Positions 32,752 to 42,100 of a stretch of DNA of 64,000 nucleotides are shown in pieces. This DNA is from Streptomyces sp. B21-083 (GTDB lineage Bacteria; Actinomycetota; Actinomycetes; Streptomycetales; Streptomycetaceae), in contig NZ_JARUND010000001.1 in NCBI RefSeq assembly GCF_036898825.1, positions 4,650,001 to 4,714,000 of the forward strand, read 5' to 3'. Position 1 is the stretch's first letter. Each line of letters opens with the position of its first letter. The translations under genes were made by a program, and so were the position numbers. The notes beneath the pieces are model-generated. The model made no database searches, had not been told where the DNA came from, and worked only from the letters and a program-made list of their open reading frames with translations.

Positions 32752-32991
32752 CTCTGGCGGGGCTCTATCTCCCCGACCTGCGCTAACGGGTGGCTTACAC
32801 GGTTCTGGTGTGGGACAGACGCGTCGACCGCCACGCCCAGGAAGCTGCCACCGATTGGCGCGGCCGGGCCTCCTCCAACGCACACGGATCTTCATCACCC
32901 CGATCTGCGCGCTGACGAGGGCGCTTCGGCCACCAAGGCGACCGCTAGGGTCCCGTCTATCTGTGCCGTGGCCGCCACGCACTGCAGGGTC
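32752..32991. other. Convergent intergenic gap
   Basis: 240 bp between two converging genes. I see no RNA, repeat or gene. Confidence 0.4.
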
Positions 32992-33789
32992 CTAATCCAG
33001 GTTCGGCAGCTCGCCAAATCCGCTGCAGGGGTGAAGGCACCGGTAGCAACAGACGTCTCTGCCCGTCGGGTCCTCGCCCAAGCCGTGCTGGAGAACCTCC
33101 TGGCTCAACTCAATCTTGGCGAAGCGGGCCAGGGGGTCTCTGGGCCGGGACACCAAACTCACTTCGTGGAGCTGCAGTTGGGACATAACCGGCCGCGGAA
33201 AGGCGGAGACTGTCTCGCCATCGGTGTGTGAACAGCTGAGCCGACCGCAAATGCTGCACGTTCCGTCAGCGTCATGGCACACGGTGATGTCGTATCGGGT
33301 ATCGAGCAAGTGCGGGCAGGAATCGATGTCCTGCCCGCACAATGAACAATCGCGAGTCGCGGTGAAGCCGGCAGACATGCCCCATCTGCTGTGCATGAGC
33401 GTGAGTCGGCATACGTCCCAGTAGGCGTCGTCGGAGTACTCGATGTTGCAGCCGAAGAGTCCACCTACGAGGGCTGCGACGTGGTGAGCGTGTCTGTGAG
33501 CGAGTTCGGAAAGCTCGTTGTCCTCAAGGAAGTTGTAGGCGTCAACTGCACGTGCGAGCGAGGTGCGTGCCGCCGCTTCCAGGTCATGCCATGGATCGGT
33601 GAGCTGGGGCTTGTCGCGCGGCAGCCGGAGAGAACGCGCCATTGCCAGGTACTGGCGGTGGCCCCGCCGGTCAGAGGTGGACGAACCGATAAGAAGCGGA
33701 GAGAGCCGAGTACGCGCCGCAATGTTGGCTCGTAGTTGGCGTCGAGCTTGCGACCACACGTGGATAAGGAAGTCCCGTTGTGCGCTCAT
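32992..33789 (-). CDS. Cys/His-rich protein, C-terminal part of IS-interrupted gene
   Basis: A 265-aa product from an internal ATG. Two zinc-ribbon-like Cys clusters are visible: CSLCGQDIDSCPH and CSICGRLSCSH, plus VCCYRCLHPC near the end. The N-terminal helix is basic (HVWSQARRQLRANIAART). The gene is not intact: 30 bp before this ATG an IS3-family element interrupts it, and the missing N-terminal 80 residues are on the other side (35090-35302). Removing the IS and one GCT target copy restores a 345-aa frame. No family is known. Confidence 0.6.
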   Translation of the reverse strand: MSAQRDFLIHVWSQARRQLRANIAARTRLSPLLIGSSTSDRRGHRQYLAMARSLRLPRDKPQLTDPWHDLEAAARTSLARAVDAYNFLEDNELSELAHRHAHHVAALVGGLFGCNIEYSDDAYWDVCRLTLMHSRWGMSAGFTATRDCSLCGQDIDSCPHLLDTRYDITVCHDADGTCSICGRLSCSHTDGETVSAFPRPVMSQLQLHEVSLVSRPRDPLARFAKIELSQEVLQHGLGEDPTGRDVCCYRCLHPCSGFGELPNLD

Positions 33790-33876
33790 CGTCCACAGTC
33801 CGCGGCGGTGGATTGGGCTTGATCCGCTTTGACGGACATTCGAGATCAGGGGTTCTGCCCCGGGAGGATGTCCATC

Positions 33877-34185
33877 ATGGAGAGCATGGGGAAGAAGAAG
33901 CCTCGCCCTCGCCGTTCGTTCACGCCGGAGTTCAAGGCCGAGATCGTCGAGCTGTGCCGACGCGGTGACCGCTCGGTCGGTCAGATCGCCAAGGACTTCG
34001 ATCTGACCGAGACCGCGGTGCGGCTGTGGGTCAGCCAGGCCGAGGTCGACGCGGGCGAGCGGGACGGCCTGACCAGCGGTGAACGCGAGGAACTGGCGTC
34101 CCTGCGGCGGGAGAACCGCCGGCTGCGCGAGGACGTGGAGGTCCTCAAGCGTGCGACGGCTTTCTTCGCGAAGGAGACCCGGTGA
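33877..34185 (+). CDS. IS3-family transposase OrfA
   Basis: A 102-aa protein. The HTH_Tnp_1 domain (FTPEFKAEIVELCRRGDRSV, IAKDFDLTETAVRLWV) binds the terminal repeats. A leucine-zipper-like helix (LRRENRRLREDVEVLKRATA) follows. ATG 33877 lies 9 nt after GGGAGG. Its stop overlaps the orfB start (GTGA). Confidence 0.9.
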   Translation: MESMGKKKPRPRRSFTPEFKAEIVELCRRGDRSVGQIAKDFDLTETAVRLWVSQAEVDAGERDGLTSGEREELASLRRENRRLREDVEVLKRATAFFAKETR

Positions 34186-35054
34186 CGGTCCACCCGTTCA
34201 TCGAGGCGGAGAAGCGTGCAGGTCACAGCGTCAAACGGGCGTGTGAACTGCTGAAGGTCTCCCGGACCGCCTTCTATGCCCGCCGCACCGGCACGCCCGG
34301 TCCACGCGCGGCCCGTGACGCCGAACTGGCGGCACAGATCACCGATGTCCACACGCGATCGCGGGGAACCTACGGTGCCCCGCGCGTGCACGCCGTGCTC
34401 AAGCGGGCGGGTGCCGGGTGCGGGCGGCGCCGCGTCGCCCGGCTGATGCGGGCAGCCGGCCTGCAGGGCGGGCATCGCAGACGGCGGCACCTGACGACGG
34501 TCCCCGATCCGCGGGCTGTTCTGCGGCCCGATCTCATCGTCCGCGACTTCCAGCCCGACCCCGACGGGCTGAATACCCGCTGGTGCGGCGACATCACCTA
34601 TATCGCCACACAGGAGGGCTGGCTCTACCTGGCCACCGTCATCGACATCGCTTCCCGCCGCGTGGTCGGCTGGGCAACGGCTGATCACCTGCGGACCGAT
34701 CTCGTCGCCGACGCCCTGACGAACGCCTGCCGGCAACGTCGCCCCACCGCTCCGGTGATCTTCCACTCGGATCGCGGCTGTCAATACACCAGTCAGCAAC
34801 TTGCCGCGCTGGCAGACCAGTTGGGGGTGCGTCTGTCGGTCGGCCGCACCGGGCAGTGCTGGGACAACGCACTCGCCGAGTCGTTCTTCGCCACCATCAA
34901 ACGCGAGTTGCTCGACACCACCGCCTGGCCCAGCCGGGCCTCCGCCCACACCGCGATCTTCGATTTCATCGAGGGCTGGTACAACTTGCACCGTCTGCAC
35001 AGCAGCCTCGGCTACCGCAGTCCCGCCGAATACGAGACCGCATCCGCAGCCTGA
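34182..35054 (+). CDS. IS3-family transposase OrfB (DDE, rve integrase core)
   Basis: A 290-aa catalytic subunit. An N-terminal HTH_21 region (RTYGAPRVHAVLKRAG-like, seen as GTYGAPRVHAVL) precedes the retroviral-type integrase core. DDE residues lie in WCGDITYI (first Asp), IFHSDRGCQYTS (second Asp) and ALAESFFATIKRELL (Glu). GTG 34182 overlaps the orfA stop. The full-length frame suggests an active or recently active element. Confidence 0.92.
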   Translation: MTVHPFIEAEKRAGHSVKRACELLKVSRTAFYARRTGTPGPRAARDAELAAQITDVHTRSRGTYGAPRVHAVLKRAGAGCGRRRVARLMRAAGLQGGHRRRRHLTTVPDPRAVLRPDLIVRDFQPDPDGLNTRWCGDITYIATQEGWLYLATVIDIASRRVVGWATADHLRTDLVADALTNACRQRRPTAPVIFHSDRGCQYTSQQLAALADQLGVRLSVGRTGQCWDNALAESFFATIKRELLDTTAWPSRASAHTAIFDFIEGWYNLHRLHSSLGYRSPAEYETASAA

Positions 35055-35089
35055 CCACCACACCAATGGTGTCCGTCAAAGCGGAACAA

Positions 35090-35302
35090 GCTCAGGATTT
35101 CCTCTGTCGTCGATGACCAGGACGGAAGGTGGGCCAAGGACCGGCCCCAGGTGAGGGAGATGCTGCGACAGCACTGCCCGTACAGGCGCATGGATTCTCG
35201 CAGAGCCGTCACGCCGTCCTGGTGCAACATAGCCAGGCGCACAGGGCCTGACGCCGGGGGCAAAGGCACCCCGGTGCGGATGACGAGGCCGGAGACTCTC
35301 AT
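35090..35302 (-). pseudogene. N-terminal fragment of the IS-interrupted gene
   Basis: 71 codons from ATG 35302 (MRVSGLVIRTGVPLPPASGP ... TTEEILS) up to the IS end. The frame continues on the other side of the element as PIHRRGLWTMSAQRD. Its ATG overlaps the stop of the upstream membrane gene (ATGA), showing that the two formed a translationally coupled operon before the IS arrived. Confidence 0.8.
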
Positions 35303-35868
35303 CCTGTGGTGTCCCCCGCAGCGGCATCGTCCGGGTCGGCTGGGGGAAGCTCAGCACGGGCCGGGTCGGACACGGCCGCTTGGATGAGGTTCTCGATGTC
35401 CGCCAACCGACTGGTGATCTCCAGACCCCGGATGGCCGTTTCGTTCTCGGTCCGAACGATCTCAGCGATCTTGACCGTTACACGTGCCTCGTCGACCTCG
35501 TCGTCAGGGCAACTGGGCCCCAGAGAGGAGCGTGCCCGCTGCCAGACGGTCAGAACGATGCCTTTGACCAGATCGGTGGTGAGCGTAGTGGCCACAGCGA
35601 TGCCGATGGTGGCCACGACCTCGGTGGCCCCGTACTCACTGAGATAGCGGCGGTCTTCTCGCGCGCATGCGAAGTCGATGTCCACGCCACGGTGTCGCAG
35701 TGTCTTGATCAAGCCGGCCACGTCGTCCCGGTAGACGGCCATCTCGTCGATGCTTGAGTCGGGGAGCAGGAACACGCGGTCGCCCGTTGGGGCAGTCAGC
35801 ACTGTCTCGGGCAGGTCTGCCGCTGAGATGTCCCAGCGTGTCACATCACCGGTGATCTCTTTGGCCAT
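35299..35868 (-). CDS. Hypothetical membrane-associated protein, first gene of interrupted operon
   Basis: A 189-aa protein. The N-terminal half is mixed alpha/beta (DRVFLLPDSSIDEMAVYRDD, LIKTLRHRGVDIDFACARED). A single hydrophobic stretch, about 85-108 (EVVATIGIAVATTLTTDLVKGIVL), follows, then a coiled acidic tail (IAEIVRTENETAIRGLEITS). ATG 35868 follows GAGAGGG at about 10 nt. It is coupled by an ATGA overlap to the Cys-rich gene disrupted by the IS. No family is recognised. A small membrane-linked partner for a zinc-rich effector would be one reading (inference). Confidence 0.6.
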   Translation of the reverse strand: MAKEITGDVTRWDISAADLPETVLTAPTGDRVFLLPDSSIDEMAVYRDDVAGLIKTLRHRGVDIDFACAREDRRYLSEYGATEVVATIGIAVATTLTTDLVKGIVLTVWQRARSSLGPSCPDDEVDEARVTVKIAEIVRTENETAIRGLEITSRLADIENLIQAAVSDPARAELPPADPDDAAAGDTTG

Positions 35869-36114
35869 CAGCAGGAGCCCTCTCGTGATTGAGCGTTGTG
35901 CGCGTACCCAAGCCTAAAGCGGCGTGGGACCGCGCTGTCCCGCACGCAGTAGTCCACTGAAGTCTGGTGTTGAGTGGACTGCCGTCAGTCATGCCAGATC
36001 AGTTGGAGGGTGTGGGCTACTGCTCTGACATCGCAGGCTGAGAAAACGATGGATGAGCTAGGACTTGTCCGCCCGATCATGTGACTGTCTGACTGTTGGC
36101 TCGTTGTGTCAGGC

Positions 36115-36609
36115 ATGGGGCGGGGTGACTTGACGGATGGCGAGTGGGAACGGCTGCGGCCGTTCCTTCCGGTCAGCAACGGGCGTTGTGGCCGGTGGCG
36201 GGATCACCGGCAGGTGATCGACGGGATCCTGCACCGGGTGCGGACCGGGGTGCAGTGGCGGGATCTGCCCGAGCGGTTCGGTCCGTGGAAGACGGTCTAT
36301 GAACGCCACCGGCTGTGGTCGGCCGACGGCACCTGGGAGTGTCTGCTGCAGCAGGTCCAGTCCGCGGCCGACGCGGCCGGTGAGATCGACTGGGACATCG
36401 CGGTGGACTCCACCATCGTGCGTGCGCACCAGCATGCGGCCGGTGCTCGCACCGATCCGCCGCCGGCCCCCGGCTCAAAGGGGGCCGAAGTCCCAGAACA
36501 CCAGGCCGAGACGCCGTGGCAGAGCCTGCTCGCCCGCCTGGTGGAGGTGGTGCAGGAGGTGAGGGCCTGGGCCGCTCGCGCGGCGGGTTCACCAGCAAGC
36601 TCCACCTGA
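36115..36609 (+). CDS. IS5-family transposase, N-terminal frame
   Basis: ATG 36115 opens the DUF4096-type N-terminal domain (LTDGEWERLRPFLPVSNGRC, GVQWRDLPERFGPW) and the first catalytic Asp (DIAVDSTIVRAHQHAAG). Productive coding continues to about 36560, where translation must shift to the other frame to reach the catalytic C-terminus. The last 15 residues in this frame are out-of-frame read-through. Confidence 0.85.
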   Translation: MGRGDLTDGEWERLRPFLPVSNGRCGRWRDHRQVIDGILHRVRTGVQWRDLPERFGPWKTVYERHRLWSADGTWECLLQQVQSAADAAGEIDWDIAVDSTIVRAHQHAAGARTDPPPAPGSKGAEVPEHQAETPWQSLLARLVEVVQEVRAWAARAAGSPASST

Positions 36610-37046
36610 GCGCCGACGGGTGCTGCCGACCGCTGTCCCTGGTCGTCACCGGCGGCCAGCGCGCGGACTGCACCCAGTTCGAGGCCGTCCTGGAGAAGAT
36701 TCGTGTCCCCCGCGGCGGGCCGGGCAGGCCCCGCACCAAGCCCGACAGCCTCGCCGCGGACAAGGCCTACAGCAACGGCCCGTGCCGCCGGTACCTGCGC
36801 CGCAGGGGCATCCGGCACACCATCCCGGAGAAGACCGACAGCCAGGCCGCCCGCCGGCGCAAAGGTTCGCGCGGCGGACGGCCACCCGGCTTCGACGAAG
36901 AGCGATACAAGAAGCGCAACACCGTCGAGCGGGCGATCAACAGGCTCAAGCAAGCCAGGGCCGTGGCCACCCGCTACGACAAACGCAGATACGTCTTTCT
37001 CGGCACCGCCACCGTCGCAGCCCTCGTCATCTGGCTCCGCACATGA
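36516..37046 (+). CDS. IS5-family transposase, C-terminal frame
   Basis: The frame is coherent from LGRSRGGFTSKLHLSADG onward. It carries the second Asp (LAADKAYSNG) and the catalytic Glu in KRNTVERAINRLKQARAVAT, then YDKRRYVFLGT. It overlaps the first frame by about 90 bp, so a programmed frameshift joins the two halves, as known in IS427-type elements. Confidence 0.85.
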   Translation: MAEPARPPGGGGAGGEGLGRSRGGFTSKLHLSADGCCRPLSLVVTGGQRADCTQFEAVLEKIRVPRGGPGRPRTKPDSLAADKAYSNGPCRRYLRRRGIRHTIPEKTDSQAARRRKGSRGGRPPGFDEERYKKRNTVERAINRLKQARAVATRYDKRRYVFLGTATVAALVIWLRT

Positions 37047-37065
37047 TCGGGCGGACAAGTCCTAG

Positions 37066-37306
37066 TTACCTTCGGCTGCGGCCATCCGTCGTACCGCAGC
37101 ACGGGGCGAGAGGTGCCGCGTCGCAGCGAAGCCTCGCAAACGTGCCGGCGAGGGATCTTGTCAGCACCACCAAACGTGCGGCCCTGATCGAACATCCGCT
37201 CACGCATCGCTCACGCAGACCCCCGAAAACGCCACAGCGCCCGACCCGACCGAGGTCGACTCAGGCGCTGCGTTGCAGGTCAGAGGGGGTATCCCTCACC
37301 CGCGAA
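37066..37306. other. Island right arm
   Basis: 240 bp without a gene. It holds the direct repeats at 37193-37217 and a CAGCGCC/GGCGCTG hairpin (about 37235-37270) followed on the minus strand by GGCGTTTTCGGGG. That sequence copies the tail of the chromosomal tRNA-Lys terminator and so provides a replacement terminator for the tRNA. Confidence 0.5.
37193..37217 (+). other. Candidate arm-type integrase sites, right
   Basis: CATCCGCTCACGCA (37193-37206), followed at once by a second CGCTCACGCA (37208-37217), making an 11-bp tandem. It ends about 90-100 bp inside the right core, mirroring the left arm. Confidence 0.4.
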
Positions 37307-37354
37307 CCGTAGACCCTGTGGGACTCGAACCCACAACCAATGGATTAAAAGTCC
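37307..37354. repeat. Right attachment repeat (att core inside tRNA-Lys)
   Basis: The same 48 bp as at 19054-19101, here continuous with the rest of the functional tRNA-Lys. Confidence 0.92.
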
Positions 37355-37382
37355 ACTGCTCTGCCAATTGAGCTAAGGGTCC
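37310..37382 (-). tRNA. tRNA-Lys (anticodon TTT)
   Basis: A 73-nt cloverleaf with anticodon loop CTTTTAA, acceptor GGACCCT/AGGGTCT and discriminator A; no CCA encoded. Its 3' part is the attachment site of the island. Confidence 0.93.
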
Positions 37383-37502
37383 CCGCGATGTTGCAACCCC
37401 GAGCATAGCCGGACCCGGCCACGACTCCGATCGGGTATCGGAGACACGGCCGGGTCGGTCGGCGGCCAGGGCGGCGGGCCGTGCCGGAAATGGTGGGCCT
37501 CG

Positions 37503-39038
37503 TTATGGATCGACCGGTTCGGGTGCCCCCTTGCGAGCCGCCTCGCGTGCCCGGGTGCGCTCGTGGTCGGGGTTGAGGAACCAGTCGCGCGCCGAAGTCA
37601 CCCACCACAGTGCGGCGAAGCCCAGGACCGCCAGGACGGCGATCGGGGCGTAGTTGAAGTTCTCCCAGGTGACCGGCGCGAGCTGGGGCAGCATGAACAG
37701 CACCGTGATGACGCCGACCCAGATCACGGACACGATGCCGATCACCCGCGACCACCGGCCCAGATGCCACGGCCCCCGCTCGAACGCCTCGCCCTTGCGC
37801 AGCCGCAGCAGCGTCGGGATGACGTACGCGATGTAGAGGCCGATCACGGCGATCGACGTCACGGCCGCGTACGCCGTCACGTTGATCAGGTACGGGAGGC
37901 CCAGGACCAGTGCCCCGAACGCCGCCAGCCAGACCGCCGCCACAGGGGTACGGGTGCGGGGGCTGACCGTGTGCCAGAGGTGGGAGTAGGGGAGGGCGCC
38001 GTCGCGTGAGAAGGCGTAGATCATGCGGGAGTTGGCGGTGACCGATGCCATGCCGCAGAACAGCTGGGCGCCGATGACGATGAGCAGGAACAGCTTGCCG
38101 GCGGTCGCGCCCAGCGCGTCGAGCAGGATCTGCGCGGGCGGTACGCCGGTCGGGGACTTCAGGGCGCCGTCGTACGACTGGATGGCGAAGGTGAAGCCCA
38201 GGAGCAGGACGAAGCCCGCTATCCACGAGGTCCAGATGGACTGGACGATGCCCTTCGGGCCCGCCGTGGACGCGTCGTGCGTCTCTTCGGTCATGTGTGC
38301 GGAGGCGTCGTAGCCGGTGAAGGTGTACTGGGCCATCAGCAGCCCGAGGGCGACGACGTACACGCCGCTCCCCCAGCCCGTGTTGTTCACGAACTCCGTG
38401 AACACGAAGGACGCCGACTGGTGCTTGTCCGGTACGAACGTCAGCGCGCCGACGATGACGGCCACGCCCACCACGTGCCACCACACGCTGACGCTGTTCA
38501 GCAGGGCCACGATGCGTACGCCGAAGGTGTTGAGGAGTCCGTGCAGGACGAGGATGCCCGCGAAGAGCAGGATCGTGCGGCCCGGGGTGACCTCGAAGTC
38601 GAACTGGAGGTTCAGGTAGGCGCCCAGGAAGGAAGCCGCCCCGAAGTCGATGCCGGCGGTCACCGCGACCTGCCCGAGCACGTTGAACCACCCCGTGAAC
38701 CAGGCCCACGCGGCGGCCGTACGCGGGGGAGCCAGCTGGGCCGCCCAGAAGTACAGGCCTGCGGAGGTCGGGTAGGCCGAGCAGATCTCGGCCATCGAGA
38801 GCCCCACGAAGAGGGTCATGAGCCCTACGGCGACCCAGCCCCAGATGATCACGGCCGGGCCGCCCGTGTTCATGCCGAACAGGTACAGGGTCAGGCAGCC
38901 CGACAGGACCGAGATGATCGTGAAGGAGACCGCGTAGTTGGAGAACGCCGACATCCGGCGGGCGAGGACCTGGGTGTAACCGAGCTGGGCGAGCCGTTCC
39001 TCGTCCGACAGCCCACTCACTCTGACGTCATCTGTCAT
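37503..39038 (-). CDS. APC-superfamily amino acid permease
   Basis: A 511-aa transporter with about 12 TM helices. The N-terminal cytoplasmic stretch DEERLAQLGYTQVLARRMSA and the first helices (FSNYAVSFTIISVLSGCLTL) are of the GABA/basic amino acid permease (BAT1-like) kind. A family motif lies in MAEICSAYPTSAGLYFWAA. The C-terminus is charged (RAREAARKGAPEPVDP). The substrate cannot be read from sequence; GABA, choline or another amine/amino acid is possible. It is monocistronic, with the ATG 39038 leader lacking a strong ribosome site. Confidence 0.88.
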   Translation of the reverse strand: MTDDVRVSGLSDEERLAQLGYTQVLARRMSAFSNYAVSFTIISVLSGCLTLYLFGMNTGGPAVIIWGWVAVGLMTLFVGLSMAEICSAYPTSAGLYFWAAQLAPPRTAAAWAWFTGWFNVLGQVAVTAGIDFGAASFLGAYLNLQFDFEVTPGRTILLFAGILVLHGLLNTFGVRIVALLNSVSVWWHVVGVAVIVGALTFVPDKHQSASFVFTEFVNNTGWGSGVYVVALGLLMAQYTFTGYDASAHMTEETHDASTAGPKGIVQSIWTSWIAGFVLLLGFTFAIQSYDGALKSPTGVPPAQILLDALGATAGKLFLLIVIGAQLFCGMASVTANSRMIYAFSRDGALPYSHLWHTVSPRTRTPVAAVWLAAFGALVLGLPYLINVTAYAAVTSIAVIGLYIAYVIPTLLRLRKGEAFERGPWHLGRWSRVIGIVSVIWVGVITVLFMLPQLAPVTWENFNYAPIAVLAVLGFAALWWVTSARDWFLNPDHERTRAREAARKGAPEPVDP

Positions 39039-39119
39039 GCCCCCAGCAATGCCCCCGCTGGGGGCATGACATGCGCCACAGGACGACCGAAAATCGCCGC
39101 CCGTGGCCAGAACCGTCCT

Positions 39120-42100
39120 CTAGTACAGGCCCTTGTACCCCTGCCAGCCGCTGCCGATCTTCACCCGCGGCCCGAACGTCCCGTTCCCGAGACCGGGGTT
39201 GCGGTAGAGATTGCCCGCCGTGTCGCGCACGACCAGGTCGTTTCGTCCGTCGCCGGTGATGTCACCGACGCCGACGACCGCGTTGTAGGTGGCACCCCAG
39301 CCGGAGAGGACCTTGGCCCGGGCGGCGAAGGTGCCGTTCCCGGTGCCGTAGTAGCGGTACAGGGTGTTGGTCCCGTCCTGCGCGAGCAGGTCACCCAGTC
39401 CGTCGCCGTTCAGGTCACCGGCGCCGACGACCTTCTTGTACGTCTTCCAGTTGTCGTACAGCTTCACGCGCGCGGACAGCCTGCCCGCACTCGTGCCCTG
39501 GTAGAGGTACACGGTGCCGGTGGCGGCGTTACGGGCGATCAGGTCGGGCCGACCGTCCTTCGTCACGTCACCGGGTGAGGTCAGCACGTCGTACTGGTTC
39601 CAGCCGCTGGTCCCGAGTGTGATGTACGGCGCCGACGGCTTCAGCGCTGTGTGACACGCCGGCTTGTACAGGCGAAGGGCCCCACTGCTCAGCCGTACGA
39701 GGACATCGTTGCAGCGGTCCCAGTTCAGGTCACCGAAGGGCACCGCCGTGATACCGGCCGGCCAGCCGCTTCCGCTGAACTTTCCGGAGAACGTGCCCTT
39801 GCCCGTGCCCGGATGGAACGCCAGCGTGCCCGAGGGAGTGAGGGAGAGGAGGTCGCCGGTGGCGTCCGGGGACTGCCACCCAGGACCGCCCACGTAGTCG
39901 TGGCGCACCGCGCTACCGCGGGACAGCCCCACGGTGCCCCGCACCTCCACCGGCGCTCCGACCCCGTCCGCCGGAGTGACGCTCAGCGTCCAGTCGTACG
40001 AGCCGTTCGGGTGGAACCCGTCACCCCCGTAACTCCCCAGCAGGCCGCCCCACCCCACCGTCAGCTCACCGCGCGCGGCGCCACCCTCAACGCTGTCGAC
40101 GACCTTCCCCGTGGCCCGACTCCGTACGGTCAGCCGCCAGGTCCCGGACGGCTTCGACAGCAGCACGGTGACCACTGGATCCGGCGTCACGTCGTATCCC
40201 CGCACCTTGGCGAACGGGAAGCGCACGGCAGGCGCCAGCAGGCGCAGCGGCTGTTGCGGCACTCCGGACGGTACGAGGTGCACGCGCTCCTCGCCGTCCA
40301 CGTACGCGGCGTTGGCCCCGGACTCGTCCACGGTCCAGCGCACGTCCCGCTGTGAGACCCCGGTGTCGGGCAGCTCGCCGATGATCCGGCTCGCGGGCGT
40401 GCCGGCAGCGACCGTGGTGAGGGTCAGCTTCCCGGCCTGCCGGTCGTGTGTGACGACGTATCCGTCCCCGAGCTTGGTCTCGCCGACGGGCACGGGTACG
40501 GACCTTTGTGCGGTGCGGTCGTAGACACCTGCCCTGCCGTCGCAGGTCCAGTACAACCAGCGGCCGAGCGCCTGGAGTTCGGTGGGCGTGCAGCCCGCGT
40601 CGGTGGTGAGGGTCTCGGTGGTCTTCTTCGCGGTCAGGTCGTAAGCCGTGACGCTGCCCGCGGCCGCGCCGGTCGACCACAGGATCTCGCCGGAGAGAGC
40701 GGCGGCGCCAGGAGTACGGGTGACGACGGGACCGCCGTCGTCACCGATGCGGTAGACCTCCTGCCGAGCGGGCGCCGTGAACAGGAGGTACCGGCCCGAC
40801 ACGTCGGTGATCCGTCCACCCCGGGGCAGCTCGGTGCGTTCCCAGCGGCTGTCCGAATCCGGCCCGTTGACCCAGATCCGGTCGGTGGTCTCGTCGTGCG
40901 CGAGCCAGGCGACACGTCCGTCGGCCGTGCCCTGTACCTGCGCGCAGGCGACGTCCCCGGCGGCGCAGGGAGCGACGGCGACACCGGCGTCGAACAAGGT
41001 GCGCTCGCCGAACTCGGGGGTGCCGGACGGAGCGACGGTACGTGCCCTGGTGGCGAGTACGAGCGAGCTGTTCTGCTCCCGCACAACGAGCCGCCCCTGG
41101 TCCAGGGACAGACCCTGGATCGGCAGCGGCGGCTTGGGCAGCGGCTTGACCAGCTTGACGACAGGGGGTCCGCCGTCCGCGCCAGGGGTGATGCGCTGGA
41201 TGCCCCGGTCGCCGGTGCCGGTACCGATCTTCACAGCGGTGCCACCGGGACCGGCCGCGGTCGCGTTGCCGGAGGACCGCAGCAGGGTCACCTGGTCGCC
41301 GCCCTCGATGGGCTGCGCGGTCGTCGAGTAGGGTCCGTTGATCAGCCAGTCGCCGACGAGCGCCAGGGAGAAAGTGGCGTTCGCCCCGTCGCTGACGCCC
41401 TGGAGCCTGACCTCGGCGGGCGCCCCCGACAGGTCTCGGGGGAACACCAGGACCGTAGCCTTGTCGGTGGCGGAGACGACGACCCTGCCACCGCCCAGGT
41501 TCACCTTGTAGTACGCGACGGGGAGCGGACCGCTCCAGCCCCGCACCTCACCGGTCGCGCGGTCCACAGCGACCAGGCCCGACTGCCCTTCCACGACGGC
41601 GCGGAAGTACAGCGTCTCGGCATCCGCGCCAACGGCTGTCCCGAGCGTGAGGCCGGTCGGACCGCCCGTGACCCTCACGTTCCCGGTGGTCCCGTCCGGC
41701 CCGGGCGTCAGCAGATGCATGACCCGGGTGGCCGTGCCGTCCTCACCGGTCACCATCTTGTAGGCGACCGTCAGGTTGTCGTAGGACGTGAGGTGGGCGA
41801 GGCCGGCCGGGATCTGCAGGCTGCGGCTGGTGCCGTCGGTCGCGTCCCAGAAGTCGACTCGTCCGTCGGCATACCTGTACGCCAGGACATCCGTGCCGGT
41901 CGTCAACGGCACCGTCCCCGTGGGCGCCGTCGGAACACTCACCGACTCGCCGTCCGCGTAACGCGTCCACAGCAGGCCGGTCGCGCCCTCCAGGGTGTGG
42001 AACACACCCTGCGCCCCGGCAGCGTCGTGACCACTGTGGGTCGACGACGCCCGGAACGACGCGTCCAGGCCGTAGCTCCTGAACGCCGTCGGCACCACAG

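Larger units (their letters stand above)
33820..35089 (+). mobile_element. IS3-family insertion sequence
   Basis: About 1,270 bp. Terminal inverted repeats share TCCGCTTTGACGGACA (33823-33838; complement at 35070-35085), extended to about 20 bp with one mismatch. The flanks carry a 3-bp duplication GCT (33817-33819 and 35090-35092). It contains orfA and orfB in the usual IS3 arrangement and looks complete. Confidence 0.9.
36061..37063 (+). mobile_element. IS5-family insertion sequence (IS427-like)
   Basis: About 1,003 bp. Perfect terminal inverted repeats start GGACTTGTCCGCCCGATCAT at 36061 and end with the complement at 37063. It is flanked by TA on both sides (within CTAG), the usual target duplication of this subgroup. 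The transposase is split over two frames. Confidence 0.9.
19054..37354. mobile_element. tRNA-Lys-integrated genomic island (about 18.3 kb)
   Basis: A 48-bp identical direct repeat (19054-19101 and 37307-37354) is the 3' part of tRNA-Lys. The intact gene is at the right end, and only its 3' half remains on the left. Between the two lie a tyrosine integrase (split), an adjacent XRE regulator, two IS elements and cargo of unknown or defence-like type. Codon bias is relaxed at 19.5-24 kb. There is no RepSA-, TraSA- or FtsK-like gene, so it resembles a stripped AICE-type element. The island restores the tRNA 3' end and brings its own downstream hairpin. Confidence 0.9.
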
